Assembly (NCBI RefSeq): GCF_000828915.1
Contig: NZ_AP014569.1
Coordinates: 1,984,001 to 2,048,000, forward strand
Length of the DNA stretch: 64,000 nucleotides
Origin: Serpentinimonas maccroryi
GTDB taxonomy: Bacteria > Pseudomonadota > Gammaproteobacteria > Burkholderiales > Burkholderiaceae_C
Direction of reading: 5' to 3'
A program made the position numbers and the translations under genes. Positions 8,072-17,928 of the stretch are shown here, one piece after another; position 1 is the stretch's first letter; each line of letters begins with the position of its first letter. Below the pieces are notes generated by a model. It was not told the origin of the DNA. It searched no databases and saw only the letters and a program-made list of their open reading frames with translations.

Positions 8072-8100
8072 TTGGCATAGATTGGTCCACAAAGCACAAT
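8072..8100 (+). promoter_or_regulatory. Predicted promoter of the MerR/B12 regulator
   Basis: TTGGCA (8072-8077) and CACAAT (8095-8100) are separated by 17 bp. The spacer holds AGATTGGTC (8079-8087), a copy of the 9-mer at 7956-7964. GATTG (8080-8084) and CAATC (8097-8101) also form an inverted repeat across the spacer and -10. Confidence 0.45.
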
Positions 8101-8131
8101 CCAGCGGGCTTTTGTGGCATGATCGCAATCG

Positions 8132-9100
8132 ATGCTCAAGCGCCTTACACCCCCACCTGCCCCGCTCATTTTGTCTATTGCAGACATGGAGCGTGAAACC
8201 GGTTTGGGCAAAGACACGCTGCGCGTTTGGGAGCGCCGCTACGGCTTTCCCAACCCCAGCCGCGACGCCCATGGCGAGCGCCGCTACGACGAAGCCCAGC
8301 TGCAGCGCCTGCGCCTGATCAAGCGCCTGCTGGATGCTGGGCAGCGACCGCACCAGGTGGTGCCCCTGCCCGAGGCCGAGCTGCAAGCCCGGCTGCAGGA
8401 GCGGTTGCAGGCGCAGCACGCCGGCCAGCCCCCTTCACCCCACCCTGCGCTGGAGCCCGTGCTGTGCCAGCAGTGGCTCAGCGCGCTGCAAGCGAACCAA
8501 ACCGAGACCCTGCGCCTGCGGCTGCACGAGCAGCTGCTGCGCCACGGGCTGGGGCAGACGATCGAGGATTTCATCGTGCCCTTGAGCGTGGCCGTGGGGC
8601 AGGCGTGGTTGGACGAACGCATTTCGGTGTTCCAAGAGCACCTGCACAGCGAGATCGTGCAATCGGTGCTGCGCCAAGCGCTGGTGCAGCTCGATCAGCA
8701 AGGCCACAGCGGCACCCCGCCCCGGGTGTTGCTCACCACGCTACCCAACGAACACCACGCCTTGGGGCTGCTGATGGCCGAGTGCTTTCTGGCGCTGCAA
8801 CACTGCCAGCGCTTTGCGCTGGGCCCCACCACCCCGGTGCTCGAGGTGCTGGCGGCGGCGCAGCAGCTGCAGATCGACGCCGTGGCCTTGAGCTTTAGCT
8901 CGCCCCACCCGCCCAACGAGGTGCTAACCGCCTTGCGCCAGCTGCGCGCGCAGCTGCCCAGCACGGTGGCGCTGTGGGTGGGCGGCAACGCCCCGGTGCT
9001 GCGCTCGCCGCGCCTGCCTGCGGGCGTGACCGCCTTGCGCCGCGCCTGCGAGCTCGAGGCGGTGGTGGCGCAGTGGCGGGCCGAGCACAGCGCCGCTTGA
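8132..9100 (+). CDS. litR: MerR-family regulator with B12-binding domain, CarH/LitR-type photoreceptor
   Basis: This 322-residue protein has a MerR helix-turn-helix at about residues 14-71 (LSIADMERETGLGKDTLRVW, then GERRYDE). A helical B12-capping domain follows (about 110-190), then a Rossmann B12-binding domain (about 197-315). The light-sensor motif W159-X9-E169-H170 is exact. The cobalamin-ligand motif E207-x-H209-x-x-G212 is intact. In CarH/LitR proteins, adenosylcobalamin holds a DNA-bound tetramer in the dark and photolysis releases it. It diverges from the cfa/DUF1365/FAD cluster, a known type of LitR target, so light control of that cluster is inferred. It converges with hisD, 5 bp between stops. 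Confidence 0.88.
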   Translation: MLKRLTPPPAPLILSIADMERETGLGKDTLRVWERRYGFPNPSRDAHGERRYDEAQLQRLRLIKRLLDAGQRPHQVVPLPEAELQARLQERLQAQHAGQPPSPHPALEPVLCQQWLSALQANQTETLRLRLHEQLLRHGLGQTIEDFIVPLSVAVGQAWLDERISVFQEHLHSEIVQSVLRQALVQLDQQGHSGTPPRVLLTTLPNEHHALGLLMAECFLALQHCQRFALGPTTPVLEVLAAAQQLQIDAVALSFSSPHPPNEVLTALRQLRAQLPSTVALWVGGNAPVLRSPRLPAGVTALRRACELEAVVAQWRAEHSAA

Positions 9101-9105
9101 GCGCC

Positions 9106-10482
9106 TTAGCCGTTTGTGGACGGGTGCAGCCGCATCTCGGCCGCGCGGGCGTGCGCCTGCAGGCCCTCGCCGTGCGCAAGCACGCTGGCGATGCGGCCCA
9201 GCGTCTGCGCGCCGGCGGCGCTGACCTCGATCAGGCTGCTGCGTTTTTGAAAATCATAGACCCCGAGCGGGCTGGAAAAGCGCGCCGTGCCGGCCGTGGG
9301 CAGCACGTGATTGGGGCCGGCACAGTAGTCGCCTAGGCTCTCGCTGGTGTAGGCGCCCATGAAAATGGCGCCAGCGTGCTGCAGCAACGGCTCCCAGCGC
9401 TGCGGCTCGCGGCAGGCGAGCTCGAGGTGCTCGGGCGCGATGCGGTTGCTGATGGCGCAGGCTTCTTCGAGGCTGCGGGTCTGGATCAGGGCGCCGCGGC
9501 CGTTGAGGCTGGCGGCGATGATGGCGGCGCGCGGCATCTCGGGCAGCAGGCGATCGATCGCCGCCTGCACCGCATCGAGGTAAGCCGCGTCGGGGCTGAG
9601 CAGGATCGACTGCGCCAGCTCGTCGTGCTCGGCCTGGCTGAACAAATCCATGGCCACCCAGTCGGGCGGCGTGCTGCCGTCGGCCAGCACCAGAATCTCG
9701 CTCGGGCCGGCGATCATGTCGATGCCCACTTGGCCAAACACGTGCTTTTTGGCGCTGGCCACGTAGGCGTTGCCGGGGCCGGTGATCTTGTCCACCCGGG
9801 GCACGCTCTGGGTGCCATAGGCCAGCGCCGCCACCGCCTGCGCGCCGCCGATGGTGAAGGCGCGCGTGACCCCGGCCACGTGGGCGGCGGCCAGCACCAG
9901 CGCATTTTTGGTGCCGTCGGGCGTGGGCACCACCATCACGATCTCGGCCACCCCCGCCACTTGGGCCGGTATGGCGTTCATCAGCACCGAGGACGGGTAC
10001 GCGGCGCGCCCGCCGGGTACGTAGATGCCCACGCGCTCGAGCGGCGTGACCTTTTGCCCCAGCAAGCTGCCGTCGGCGTCGCGGTAGCTCCAGCTTTGGC
10101 CGCAGGCCTGCAGCTGGGCCTCGTGGTAGCGGCGCACGCGCGCGGCCGCTTGCAGCAGCGCCTCGCGCTGGGCGTCGGGGATCTGCTCAAAGGCGGCTTG
10201 CAGTTCCGACGGTTGCAACTCCAGCGCCGCCATGCTCGGGGCGTGCAGGCGGTCGAAGCGGTGCGTGCAGTCGAGCACGGCGGCGTCGCCGCGGGCGCGC
10301 ACGTCGGCCACGATATCGAGCACGCGCTGCTCGATGGCGGCGTCGGCCGCGGCCGACCAGTGCAGGCGCTGGGCGAATTGGGCCTCGAAGTCGGGCTGCT
10401 GCGTGCTCAGGCGCAGCGGGCGCGCTTGCAAAGGCGTGGTGAGTGCGGCGGATGCAGCAGGTGCAGCGGGCGTGGTCATCAT
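9106..10482 (-). CDS. hisD: Histidinol dehydrogenase
   Basis: The 458-residue enzyme performs the last two oxidations of histidine synthesis, L-histidinol to L-histidine with NAD+ and Zn2+. Visible family segments are [16 protein letters not shown], the [29 protein letters not shown] region, DLFSQAEHD and IAPEHLEL. The C-terminal [25 protein letters not shown] segment is also present. The start overlaps the hisG stop (ATGA, 10479-10482). Downstream one expects hisC and hisB, but the next gene is the convergent MerR regulator, so the his operon ends here. Confidence 0.97.
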   Translation of the reverse strand: MMTTPAAPAASAALTTPLQARPLRLSTQQPDFEAQFAQRLHWSAAADAAIEQRVLDIVADVRARGDAAVLDCTHRFDRLHAPSMAALELQPSELQAAFEQIPDAQREALLQAAARVRRYHEAQLQACGQSWSYRDADGSLLGQKVTPLERVGIYVPGGRAAYPSSVLMNAIPAQVAGVAEIVMVVPTPDGTKNALVLAAAHVAGVTRAFTIGGAQAVAALAYGTQSVPRVDKITGPGNAYVASAKKHVFGQVGIDMIAGPSEILVLADGSTPPDWVAMDLFSQAEHDELAQSILLSPDAAYLDAVQAAIDRLLPEMPRAAIIAASLNGRGALIQTRSLEEACAISNRIAPEHLELACREPQRWEPLLQHAGAIFMGAYTSESLGDYCAGPNHVLPTAGTARFSSPLGVYDFQKRSSLIEVSAAGAQTLGRIASVLAHGEGLQAHARAAEMRLHPSTNG

Positions 10483-11201
10483 GCCAGCACCCCCGGCGCC
10501 GGGGCGGCCCCAGCGGACTGGGCGGCTTGCGCTTGCGGCGCCGCCTGCGCAAAGGCATCGAGCAGCGGCCGCAGCAGCGCGCGCTTGACCTTGAGCGCTC
10601 CCTGGTTGACCACCAGGCGCGAGGAAATGTCCATGATGCGCTCGACCTCCACCAGCTGGTTGGCCTTGAGCGTGTTGCCGGTCGAGACCAGATCGACGAT
10701 GGCGTCGGCGAGCCCGGTCAAGGGCGCCAGTTCCATGCTGCCGTAGAGCTTGATCAGATCGACGTGCACGCCTTTGCTGGCAAAAAACTCGCGCGCGATC
10801 GCCACGTATTTGGTGGCCACGCGGATGCGCGCGCCTTGGCGCACGGCGCGCACGTAGTCAAAATCGGCGCGCACCGCCACGCTCATGCGGCAGCGCGCGA
10901 TCTGCAGATCGAGCGGCTGATACAGCCCGACGTTGGCCGCCCCGCCCCACTCGGCCTCGTGTTCGAGCAGCGTGTCTTTGCCGCACACGCCCAAGTCGGC
11001 GCCGCCGTACTGCACGTAGGTGGGCACGTCGGAGGCGCGCACCAGCACCACATTCAGCGCCGGGTGGTTGGTGGGCAGGATCAGCTTGCGCGAGCGCTCG
11101 GGGTGCTCCAGCACCTCGATGCCGGCGGCTTGCAGCAGCGGCAGGGTTTCGTCGTAGATGCGGCCTTTGGACAGGGCCAGCGTGATGCGGTCGGCACTCA
11201 T
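10479..11201 (-). CDS. hisG: ATP phosphoribosyltransferase, short form
   Basis: The 240-residue protein catalyses the first step of histidine synthesis, joining ATP and PRPP. It is the short HisG form, which lacks the C-terminal regulatory domain and normally works with HisZ (not in this window). Family segments are [26 protein letters not shown] and [21 protein letters not shown], the last binding PRPP. A Gln/Ala-rich tail of about 25 residues follows. Both ends overlap neighbours by ATGA (murA upstream, hisD downstream). Confidence 0.96.
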   Translation of the reverse strand: MSADRITLALSKGRIYDETLPLLQAAGIEVLEHPERSRKLILPTNHPALNVVLVRASDVPTYVQYGGADLGVCGKDTLLEHEAEWGGAANVGLYQPLDLQIARCRMSVAVRADFDYVRAVRQGARIRVATKYVAIAREFFASKGVHVDLIKLYGSMELAPLTGLADAIVDLVSTGNTLKANQLVEVERIMDISSRLVVNQGALKVKRALLRPLLDAFAQAAPQAQAAQSAGAAPAPGVLA

Positions 11202-12484
11202 GCGATCCTCTCGATTTGGGCGCCCAGGGCGCGCAGTTTGAGCTCCATCTGATCGTAGCCGCGGTCTAGGTGGTAGATGCGATCGACCACGGTTTCGCCC
11301 TCGGCCACCAGCCCGGCGATGACCAAGCTGGCGGAGGCTCGCAAGTCGGTGGCCATGACGGTGGCGCCCGACAGGTGCGCGCCGCTGCCGCCCAGCCCTT
11401 CGATCAGCGCCAGCCGGCCGTCGATGCGGATTTTGGCCCCGAGCCGCTGCAACTCGTGCACATGCATGAAGCGGTTCTCGAAAATGGTTTCGGTGACGCT
11501 GCTGCTGCCCTGCGCCACGGCGTTGAGGGCCATGAACTGGGCCTGCATATCGGTCGGGAAGCCCGGGTATTCGGTGGTGCGAAAGCTCTGCGCGCGCAGC
11601 AGCGCCGCGCCGGGCGACTGCACCTGCAAGCCGTCGGCGCTGGCTTGCACCGACACCCCGGCCTCGCGCAGCTTTTCGATCAGCGCCTCGAGGTGCTCGC
11701 CGCGGGCGTGGCGCAGGTGCACGGCACCGCCGCAAGCGGCCACGGCGCACAAAAAGGTGCCGGCCTCGATGCGGTCGGCCACCACCGCGTGCTCGGCCCC
11801 GTGCAGGCGCTCGACGCCCTGGATGCGGATGCGGCTGCTGCCGTGGCCCTCGATCTGCGCCCCCATGGCGATCAGCAGCTCGGCCAGATCGGTGACTTCG
11901 GGCTCTTGGGCGGCGTTTTCGAGCACGGTTTCGCCCTCGGCCAAGGTGGCAGCCATGAGGAAGTTTTCGGTGCCGGTGACGGTGATCATGTCGGTGGCGA
12001 TGCGCGCGCCGCGCAGCCGGCTCTGGCCCGGTGCCAGCTGCGCCACCATGTAGCCGTGCTCGATGGCGATCTGCGCCCCCATGGCCTGCAAGCCCTTGAT
12101 GTGCTGATCGACCGGGCGCGAGCCGATGGCGCAACCGCCCGGCAGCGACACCCGCGCCCGCCCCAGCCGCGCCAACAGCGGCCCGAGCACCAGCACCGAG
12201 GCGCGCATGGTCTTGACCAGCTCGTAGGGGGCCAGCGGCTCGAGCGCCGCGCCGGCGTGCAGCGTCAGGCCGCCGCGCTCGCCGTGGGTCTGCACCTGCA
12301 CGCCCATGTGTTCCAGCAGGCGGCGCATGGTGGCCACGTCGCGCAGGCGCGGCACGTTGCGCAGCGTCACCGGCTCGTCGGTGAGCAAGGTGGCGCAGAG
12401 CTCGGGCAGGGCGGCGTTTTTGGCGCCCGAGATCGGCACCTCGCCGTGCAGGCGCTGGCCGCCTTGAATGCGCAGTTTGTCCAT
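11198..12484 (-). CDS. murA: UDP-N-acetylglucosamine 1-carboxyvinyltransferase
   Basis: The 428-residue cytosolic enzyme transfers enolpyruvate from PEP to UDP-GlcNAc, the first committed step of peptidoglycan synthesis and the fosfomycin target. K22 in [10 protein letters not shown] and the catalytic cysteine C117 in [15 protein letters not shown] are present; a Cys rather than Asp here predicts fosfomycin sensitivity of the enzyme. The length is as expected for the family. It lies downstream of a BolA-like gene and overlaps hisG by ATGA. Confidence 0.97.
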   Translation of the reverse strand: MDKLRIQGGQRLHGEVPISGAKNAALPELCATLLTDEPVTLRNVPRLRDVATMRRLLEHMGVQVQTHGERGGLTLHAGAALEPLAPYELVKTMRASVLVLGPLLARLGRARVSLPGGCAIGSRPVDQHIKGLQAMGAQIAIEHGYMVAQLAPGQSRLRGARIATDMITVTGTENFLMAATLAEGETVLENAAQEPEVTDLAELLIAMGAQIEGHGSSRIRIQGVERLHGAEHAVVADRIEAGTFLCAVAACGGAVHLRHARGEHLEALIEKLREAGVSVQASADGLQVQSPGAALLRAQSFRTTEYPGFPTDMQAQFMALNAVAQGSSSVTETIFENRFMHVHELQRLGAKIRIDGRLALIEGLGGSGAHLSGATVMATDLRASASLVIAGLVAEGETVVDRIYHLDRGYDQMELKLRALGAQIERIA

Positions 12485-12547
12485 GGGTGGGGGTGGGCGG
12501 TGGAGGGTTGGGGGAGCGCCTGGGTGGGGCTGGCCGCGCGCAGTCGA

Positions 12548-12799
12548 TTAAGCCGGGTTGGCTTGGCGCGCCGACCATTCGGCCGGGGTGTGCGTTTGCA
12601 TCGAGAGCGCGTGCACCTCGTCGCGCCGGATGCGCTCGCCCATCGCGGCATAGACCATCTGGTGGCGCGCGATCAGGCGCTTGCCCTCAAAGGCGGGCGA
12701 AACCACCACGGCGTACCAGTGGCGGCCGTCGCCGTTCACCTCGAGGTGCAGGCAGTCGAGGTGGGCGGCGATGAGGGTTTGCAGTTCTTGCGCGGTCAT
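12548..12799 (-). CDS. BolA family protein (IbaG-like)
   Basis: The 83-residue protein has the BolA fold pattern: [24 protein letters not shown], then [17 protein letters not shown], with the conserved RHQMVY helix and a C-terminal [13 protein letters not shown]. BolA proteins pair with monothiol glutaredoxins and handle [2Fe-2S] clusters. The position directly upstream of murA matches ibaG of Escherichia coli. A regulatory role in envelope stress is inferred only from this synteny. Confidence 0.9.
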   Translation of the reverse strand: MTAQELQTLIAAHLDCLHLEVNGDGRHWYAVVVSPAFEGKRLIARHQMVYAAMGERIRRDEVHALSMQTHTPAEWSARQANPA

Positions 12800-12901
12800 G
12801 GTGTCGGGTGCCTGGTGTGGAATGCTGGGTGCGGAATGCTTTGGGGTTGTGCCAAAAAAATGCGGCCAGCGATAGGATAACGAAGTGGGGGCGCCGGCGC
12901 G

Positions 12902-13653
12902 TCAGTGCCGCAGCTTATAGCCCGATTTGAGCAGATGCAGCGCCAGCCCGCCGACCAGCACCCAAGCAACGCCGAGCACCGCCAGCGACAGCCATGGCGA
13001 AACATCGCCCTGGCCGAGGAAGCCGTAGCGAAAGCCGTCGATCATGTAGAAAAACGGGTTCAGGTGGCTGACGAACTGCCAAAACGGCGGCAGCGAGTGG
13101 ATGGAGTAAAACACACCGCTCAAAAACGTGGCCGGAAGGATGAGGAAGTTCTGAAACGCCGCCATCTGGTCAAACTTGTCGGCCCACAGCCCGGCGATCA
13201 CGCCCAAGGCCCCGAGCAGCCCGGCCCCGAGCACGGCAAACACCAGAATCCAGAGCGGATAAGCGATGTACACGCCCACAAACCACACCGTCACCAGCCA
13301 CACGCACAAGCCCACCGCAAGCCCGCGCACGATCGACGAGCCCACGTAGGCCACGAACCAGGCCCAGTGCGACAGCGGCGTGAGCAGCACGAACACCAAG
13401 TTGCCCATGACCTTGCTTTGGATCAGGCTCGACGAGCTGTTGGCAAAGGCGTTTTGCAACACGCTCATCATGATCAGACCTGGCAGCAAAAAGCTGGTGT
13501 AGAGCACGCCCTCAAACATCTGCACGCGGTCTTGCAGCACGTGGCCAAAGATCAGCAGATACAACAGCGCCGTGACCACCGGCGCCGCCACGGTCTGAAA
13601 GCCCACTTTCCAGAAGCGCAGCACCTCTTTGTAAAACAGGGTCTGCCAGCCGC

Positions 13654-13657
<4 letters not shown>
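12902..13657 (-). CDS. ABC-2 type exporter permease
   Basis: The 251-residue membrane protein has six predicted helices and the ABC-2 pattern: a cytoplasmic LFYKEVLRFWKVGFQTVAAP start, SSSSLIQSKVMGNL after helix 2, and FLSGVFYSIHSLPPFWQ near the end. It is the membrane half of a YadG/YadH-like exporter. The ATG overlaps the ATPase stop (ATGA, 13654-13657). The substrate is unknown; the conserved position after the mla genes suggests an envelope component. Confidence 0.9.
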
Positions 13658-14586
<929 letters not shown>

Positions 14587-14620
14587 GAGGTGGCGCGGCT
14601 AAACCGGCCATTTTATAGCC

Positions 14621-14989
14621 TTAAGCGGCCAGCAGTTCGCTCACGCCGTAAAGGGCCGCCAGTTCGCGCAGGCGCAGCGGCATGTGCAGCACCTGCAGGC
14701 GGCCGCCCCGCGCCTGCAGCAAGCGCGCCACCGCCAGCAGCGCCGCCAGCGCCGACGAATCGAAGTGCTGCAAGGCAGCGGCATCGAGCGACCAGAGGGC
14801 GGCGGCAGTCTGGGCTGGCGCGGGCGAAACGGCGGTGGCTGGGGACACAGGGACAGCGCCGCCTGACTCCATCACCGCCAGACAGCGCTGCACGTAGGCA
14901 TCGGCCTGCTCGTGCGTCAGGCGCTGCGGCAAGTCGGGCAGGCTGCGGGGCGCGGCCAAGACTGCACTGGGGGCCGTGCTCATGGGCAT
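14621..14989 (-). CDS. mlaB: STAS-domain protein of the Mla system
   Basis: The 122-residue protein has a STAS core near the C-terminus, with AAALQHFDSSALAALLAVARLL containing the conserved D-S-S loop. MlaB binds the MlaF ATPase and stabilises the MlaFEDB complex in the inner membrane. It is somewhat longer than the E. coli protein (97 residues), with an N-terminal extension and a low-complexity Pro/Ala/Thr insert. It is the last mla gene, 15 bp after mlaC. Confidence 0.85.
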   Translation of the reverse strand: MPMSTAPSAVLAAPRSLPDLPQRLTHEQADAYVQRCLAVMESGGAVPVSPATAVSPAPAQTAAALWSLDAAALQHFDSSALAALLAVARLLQARGGRLQVLHMPLRLRELAALYGVSELLAA

Positions 14990-15004
14990 GGTCGCGTGGG
15001 GGGC

Positions 15005-15691
15005 TCAGGTGCGCGCCGCCGCCGCACCGGCGCGGTTGCGCTCGGTCAGCGCCGCGATCAGGCCGTCGATGCCGCGGGCGTTGATCTCGGTGGTGAACTG
15101 GTTGCGGTAGGTGTCCACCAGCCAGATGCCCATGACGTTGAAGTCAAATACCTTCCAGCCCTGCGGGGTGCGCTCGAGCCGGTAGTCGATCTGGATCGGT
15201 TCGCTGCGCCCGCGCAGCTCGGTGCGCACCACCACCTCGGTGTCTTGCGGGGTGAAGCGGCTGGGGCGCAGCACCAGCGTTTGGTCGGTCACGTGGCTGA
15301 GGGCACCCGAGTAGGTGCGCACCAGCAACAGTTTGAACTCGTCTTGCAACCGGGTGCGCTGCTCGGGTGTGGCCTGGCGCCAGAAGCGCCCCACGGCCGA
15401 GGCGGTCATGCGGCGAAAGTTGACGTGCGGCATCAGCTGGCCATCCACCAGCGCCATGATGCGGTCGATGTCGCCGCTGCGCAACACCGGGTCGGCTTGG
15501 ATCTGGCGCAGCACCTCGAGGCCCACGCGCATGATGAGCGCATCGGGAGCCTCGAGGGTTTGCGCAGCCACCCGGGCAGGCGCCAGCAGGGCAGCGCCCA
15601 CCACCCCGAGGGTTCCAAGGGCACCAAGGGCGTAGAGCGCAGCGCGGCGCGAGGCCGCGGGCAGAGTGAGTGGTGGCAAGTCGTGTTTCAT
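15005..15691 (-). CDS. mlaC: Phospholipid-binding periplasmic protein
   Basis: The 228-residue protein starts with a twin-Arg-like basic region and hydrophobic segment ending ARVAAQ, a signal sequence. The mature domain has the MlaC/Ttg2D signature: a PHVNFRRMTASAVGRFWRQATPEQ helix pair, FKLLLVRTYSGAL, and YRLERTPQGWKVFDFNVMGIWLVDTYR. MlaC carries single phospholipids between MlaA at the outer membrane and MlaFEDB at the inner membrane. The arrangement within an mlaFEDACB operon is typical of betaproteobacteria. Confidence 0.93.
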   Translation of the reverse strand: MKHDLPPLTLPAASRRAALYALGALGTLGVVGAALLAPARVAAQTLEAPDALIMRVGLEVLRQIQADPVLRSGDIDRIMALVDGQLMPHVNFRRMTASAVGRFWRQATPEQRTRLQDEFKLLLVRTYSGALSHVTDQTLVLRPSRFTPQDTEVVVRTELRGRSEPIQIDYRLERTPQGWKVFDFNVMGIWLVDTYRNQFTTEINARGIDGLIAALTERNRAGAAAART

Positions 15692-15763
15692 GACGGGTAT
15701 TGTGCAGCGCCCAAGCCGGTCCGGCCGGTTTCAGGGCGCAGATGTTGCATTTGCTTGCATCGC

Positions 15764-16594
15764 TTACTGTGCCGGCACCGAAGTGGGGGCGGGAGCGGGA
15801 GCGGGAGCAGCTTCGGGCGCGGATTCCTCCTCATCGGGGAACTCATCGGTGCGGATTTGCGCCGCACGGCGTTGCAAAAACGCATCGCGGATGAAGCTGT
15901 AGCGGTCCAGCGCGATGCGGTCCACCATGTCGGTGGCGGGCAACAGGTCGGCGCGGTTGTCGGTCAGGCGCAACACCGTGAGTGCGCCGCGGTCGGCGCT
16001 GGGCTCCACGGTGCCGATCGGGTCGGCGTTTTGGCCCACCACCTGGCCCACGGCATCGCGCAAGGTGGATGGACCCATGAGCGGCAGCACCAGATAGGGG
16101 CCAGGCGGCACGCCCCAGCGCCCCAAGGTGTGGCCAAAATCAAGCGGGGTGCGCTCGACCCCAGCCTCGGTGGCGATGTCGAGCACGCCGCCAAAGCCAA
16201 AGAAAGTGTTGATCTTGACGCGGGTGAAGTTTTCCACCGCCTCTTGCGGCCGCGCCTGCAGACTGGCGTTGACGAACGACCAAACGTCGCGCAGGTTGTT
16301 GAAAAAGTTGTTGACCCCGGTGCGCAGCGGCGAGGGCACGGTGTCGCGGTAGGCGACGGCGATGGGGCGCGCGATGGTGCGGTCCACGGCGTCGTTGAAC
16401 TGCTGCACCTGGCGGTTGAGCGGCTCCAGCGGGTCTTGGGGGTTGGCGTCGGGGCCGGTGGCGCAGCCGCTCAAGACCATCAGCGCCAAGGTTGCGCAGC
16501 CTAGGCCCAGCCACCCGGCGCGCGGCGGGGGGTGTGCGGCACCATGCGCAATCTGCACGCCCTGCACATTTTTCACGCCCTGTAAACGGTTCAT
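15764..16594 (-). CDS. mlaA: Outer-membrane lipoprotein MlaA (VacJ)
   Basis: The 276-residue lipoprotein has a hydrophobic leader ending in the lipobox LSGC. Then come the MlaA hallmarks DPLEPLNRQVQQFNDAVDR, VNNFFNNLRD, and GRWGVPPGPYLVLPLMGPSTLRD. It removes misplaced phospholipids from the outer leaflet together with porins. The C-terminus is an acidic then Pro/Ala-rich tail (EFPDEEES and alternating AP), a local addition of no known function. In E. coli this gene is unlinked to mla; here it sits between mlaD and mlaC. Confidence 0.94.
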   Translation of the reverse strand: MNRLQGVKNVQGVQIAHGAAHPPPRAGWLGLGCATLALMVLSGCATGPDANPQDPLEPLNRQVQQFNDAVDRTIARPIAVAYRDTVPSPLRTGVNNFFNNLRDVWSFVNASLQARPQEAVENFTRVKINTFFGFGGVLDIATEAGVERTPLDFGHTLGRWGVPPGPYLVLPLMGPSTLRDAVGQVVGQNADPIGTVEPSADRGALTVLRLTDNRADLLPATDMVDRIALDRYSFIRDAFLQRRAAQIRTDEFPDEEESAPEAAPAPAPAPTSVPAQ

Positions 16595-16646
16595 TTTTTC
16601 GATCCCTCCATTGATGCTTTATCCATCCCACCCCATCGCTGCGCGC

Positions 16647-17132
16647 TCACTGGCTGGCAGCGGCACCGTCGGCACCGGAGTCGGCGGCGCGGTTGAACAA
16701 AAACTGTCCGATCAGATTCTCGAGCACGATCGCCGACTGCGTCAGCGTGACCGTGGCCCCGTCGGCCAGGTTTTCGTCGGCCCCGCCGGGCACGATGCCC
16801 ACGTACTGCTCACCCAGCAGGCCGCTGGTCAGGATTTGAAACGAGCTGTCGCTGGGAAAAGCATAGCGCTTTTGAAGCACCAGCGTGACGTCGGCCTGAA
16901 AAGTCTGGTCGTTGAAGGTGATGGCCTGCACCCGCCCGACAGGCACCCCGGCGCTGCGCACCGTGGCCCCGGCGCGCAGGCCGCCGATGTTGTCAAAGCG
17001 CGCCGTCACCTGGTAGGTGGGCTGCCAATTGATCTGCAACAAGTTGGCCGCCTGCAGCGACAAAAACAGCAACGCCAGCGCCCCCAGCAGCACGAACAGG
17101 CCCACCCACACATCTTTGACCGAGCTTTGCAT
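16647..17132 (-). CDS. mlaD: MCE-domain lipid transport protein
   Basis: The 161-residue protein has one N-terminal transmembrane helix (VWVGLFVLLGALALLFLSL) followed by a single MCE domain with ARFDNIGGLRAGATVRSAGVPVGRV and the SGLLGEQYVGIVPGG loop. MlaD forms the hexameric ring that funnels phospholipid into the MlaFE transporter. ATG 17132 is chosen because GAGGGG lies 9 bp upstream. ATG 17156 would overlap mlaE. Confidence 0.94.
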   Translation of the reverse strand: MQSSVKDVWVGLFVLLGALALLFLSLQAANLLQINWQPTYQVTARFDNIGGLRAGATVRSAGVPVGRVQAITFNDQTFQADVTLVLQKRYAFPSDSSFQILTSGLLGEQYVGIVPGGADENLADGATVTLTQSAIVLENLIGQFLFNRAADSGADGAAASQ

Positions 17133-17145
17133 ATGCGTTTTCCCC

Positions 17146-17928
17146 TCACACTCCAAACATCAGCGCCGTCAGGACAAAGTCCAGCCCCAGCACCGCCAGC
17201 GAGGCCATGACCACGGTGCGCGTGGTGGCGCGCGCCACCCCTTCGGGCGTGGGCGTGGCCAGATAGCCCTGCAGCAGCGCGATGAACGTCACCGCGATGC
17301 CAAACACCAGCCCCTTGACGAGGCTGTTGCCCACGTCGCTCCAGACATCGACCCCGGCCTGCATCTGGCCCCAATAAGCCGAAGCATCGACACCCAGCAG
17401 ATGCACGCCCACCAACCAGCCGCCCAAGATGCCGACGGCGCTAAACACGGTGACGAGCACCGGCAGCACGATCACACCGGCCCAGAAACGCGGCGCCAAA
17501 ATGCGCGCGATCGGGTCCACCGCCATCATCTCCATGGCGCTGAGCTGTTCGCCGGCTTTCATGAGGCCGATTTCGGCCGTGAGCGAGGTGCCGGCACGGC
17601 CCGCAAACAGCAGCGCCCCGATCACCGGCCCGAGTTCGCGGATCAGGCTCAAGGCCACCAGCAAGCCCAGCACCTCGGTGGAGCCAAACTGGTTCAGGAT
17701 GTAGTAGCCCTGCAGCGCCAGCACAAAGCCCACGAACAGGCCCGAGACACCGATGATGGCCAGCGAGTAGTTGCCCAAAAAGTGGATTTGGTCGCGCAGC
17801 AAGGGGTAGCGGCGCAGCACCGCCGGCAGCAGCACGAAGAGGCGCAGCAGCAAGCGCGCGCCAAACCCCAAGCTGGCGAGCCACTGGCGCACCGCAAAAC
17901 CGATGTGCGAGAGCGTTCTTTGCGTCAC
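17146..17928 (-). CDS. mlaE: Phospholipid ABC transporter permease
   Basis: The 260-residue membrane protein has five or six hydrophobic segments and the MlaE family hallmark LIRELGPVIGALLFAGRAGTSLTAEIG (about residues 92-118). The coupling-helix region ERLSAMEMMAVDP-type (here GEQLSAMEMMAVDPIARI) contacts MlaF. The start overlaps the mlaF stop by ATGA (17925-17928). Confidence 0.95.
   Translation of the reverse strand: MTQRTLSHIGFAVRQWLASLGFGARLLLRLFVLLPAVLRRYPLLRDQIHFLGNYSLAIIGVSGLFVGFVLALQGYYILNQFGSTEVLGLLVALSLIRELGPVIGALLFAGRAGTSLTAEIGLMKAGEQLSAMEMMAVDPIARILAPRFWAGVIVLPVLVTVFSAVGILGGWLVGVHLLGVDASAYWGQMQAGVDVWSDVGNSLVKGLVFGIAVTFIALLQGYLATPTPEGVARATTRTVVMASLAVLGLDFVLTALMFGV

Noticed and set aside
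10479-12578. A single 699-codon frame joining hisG to sequence antisense-shifted in murA
   Set aside because: Only the hisG part (from 11201) is conserved; the upstream part is an out-of-frame reading of murA.
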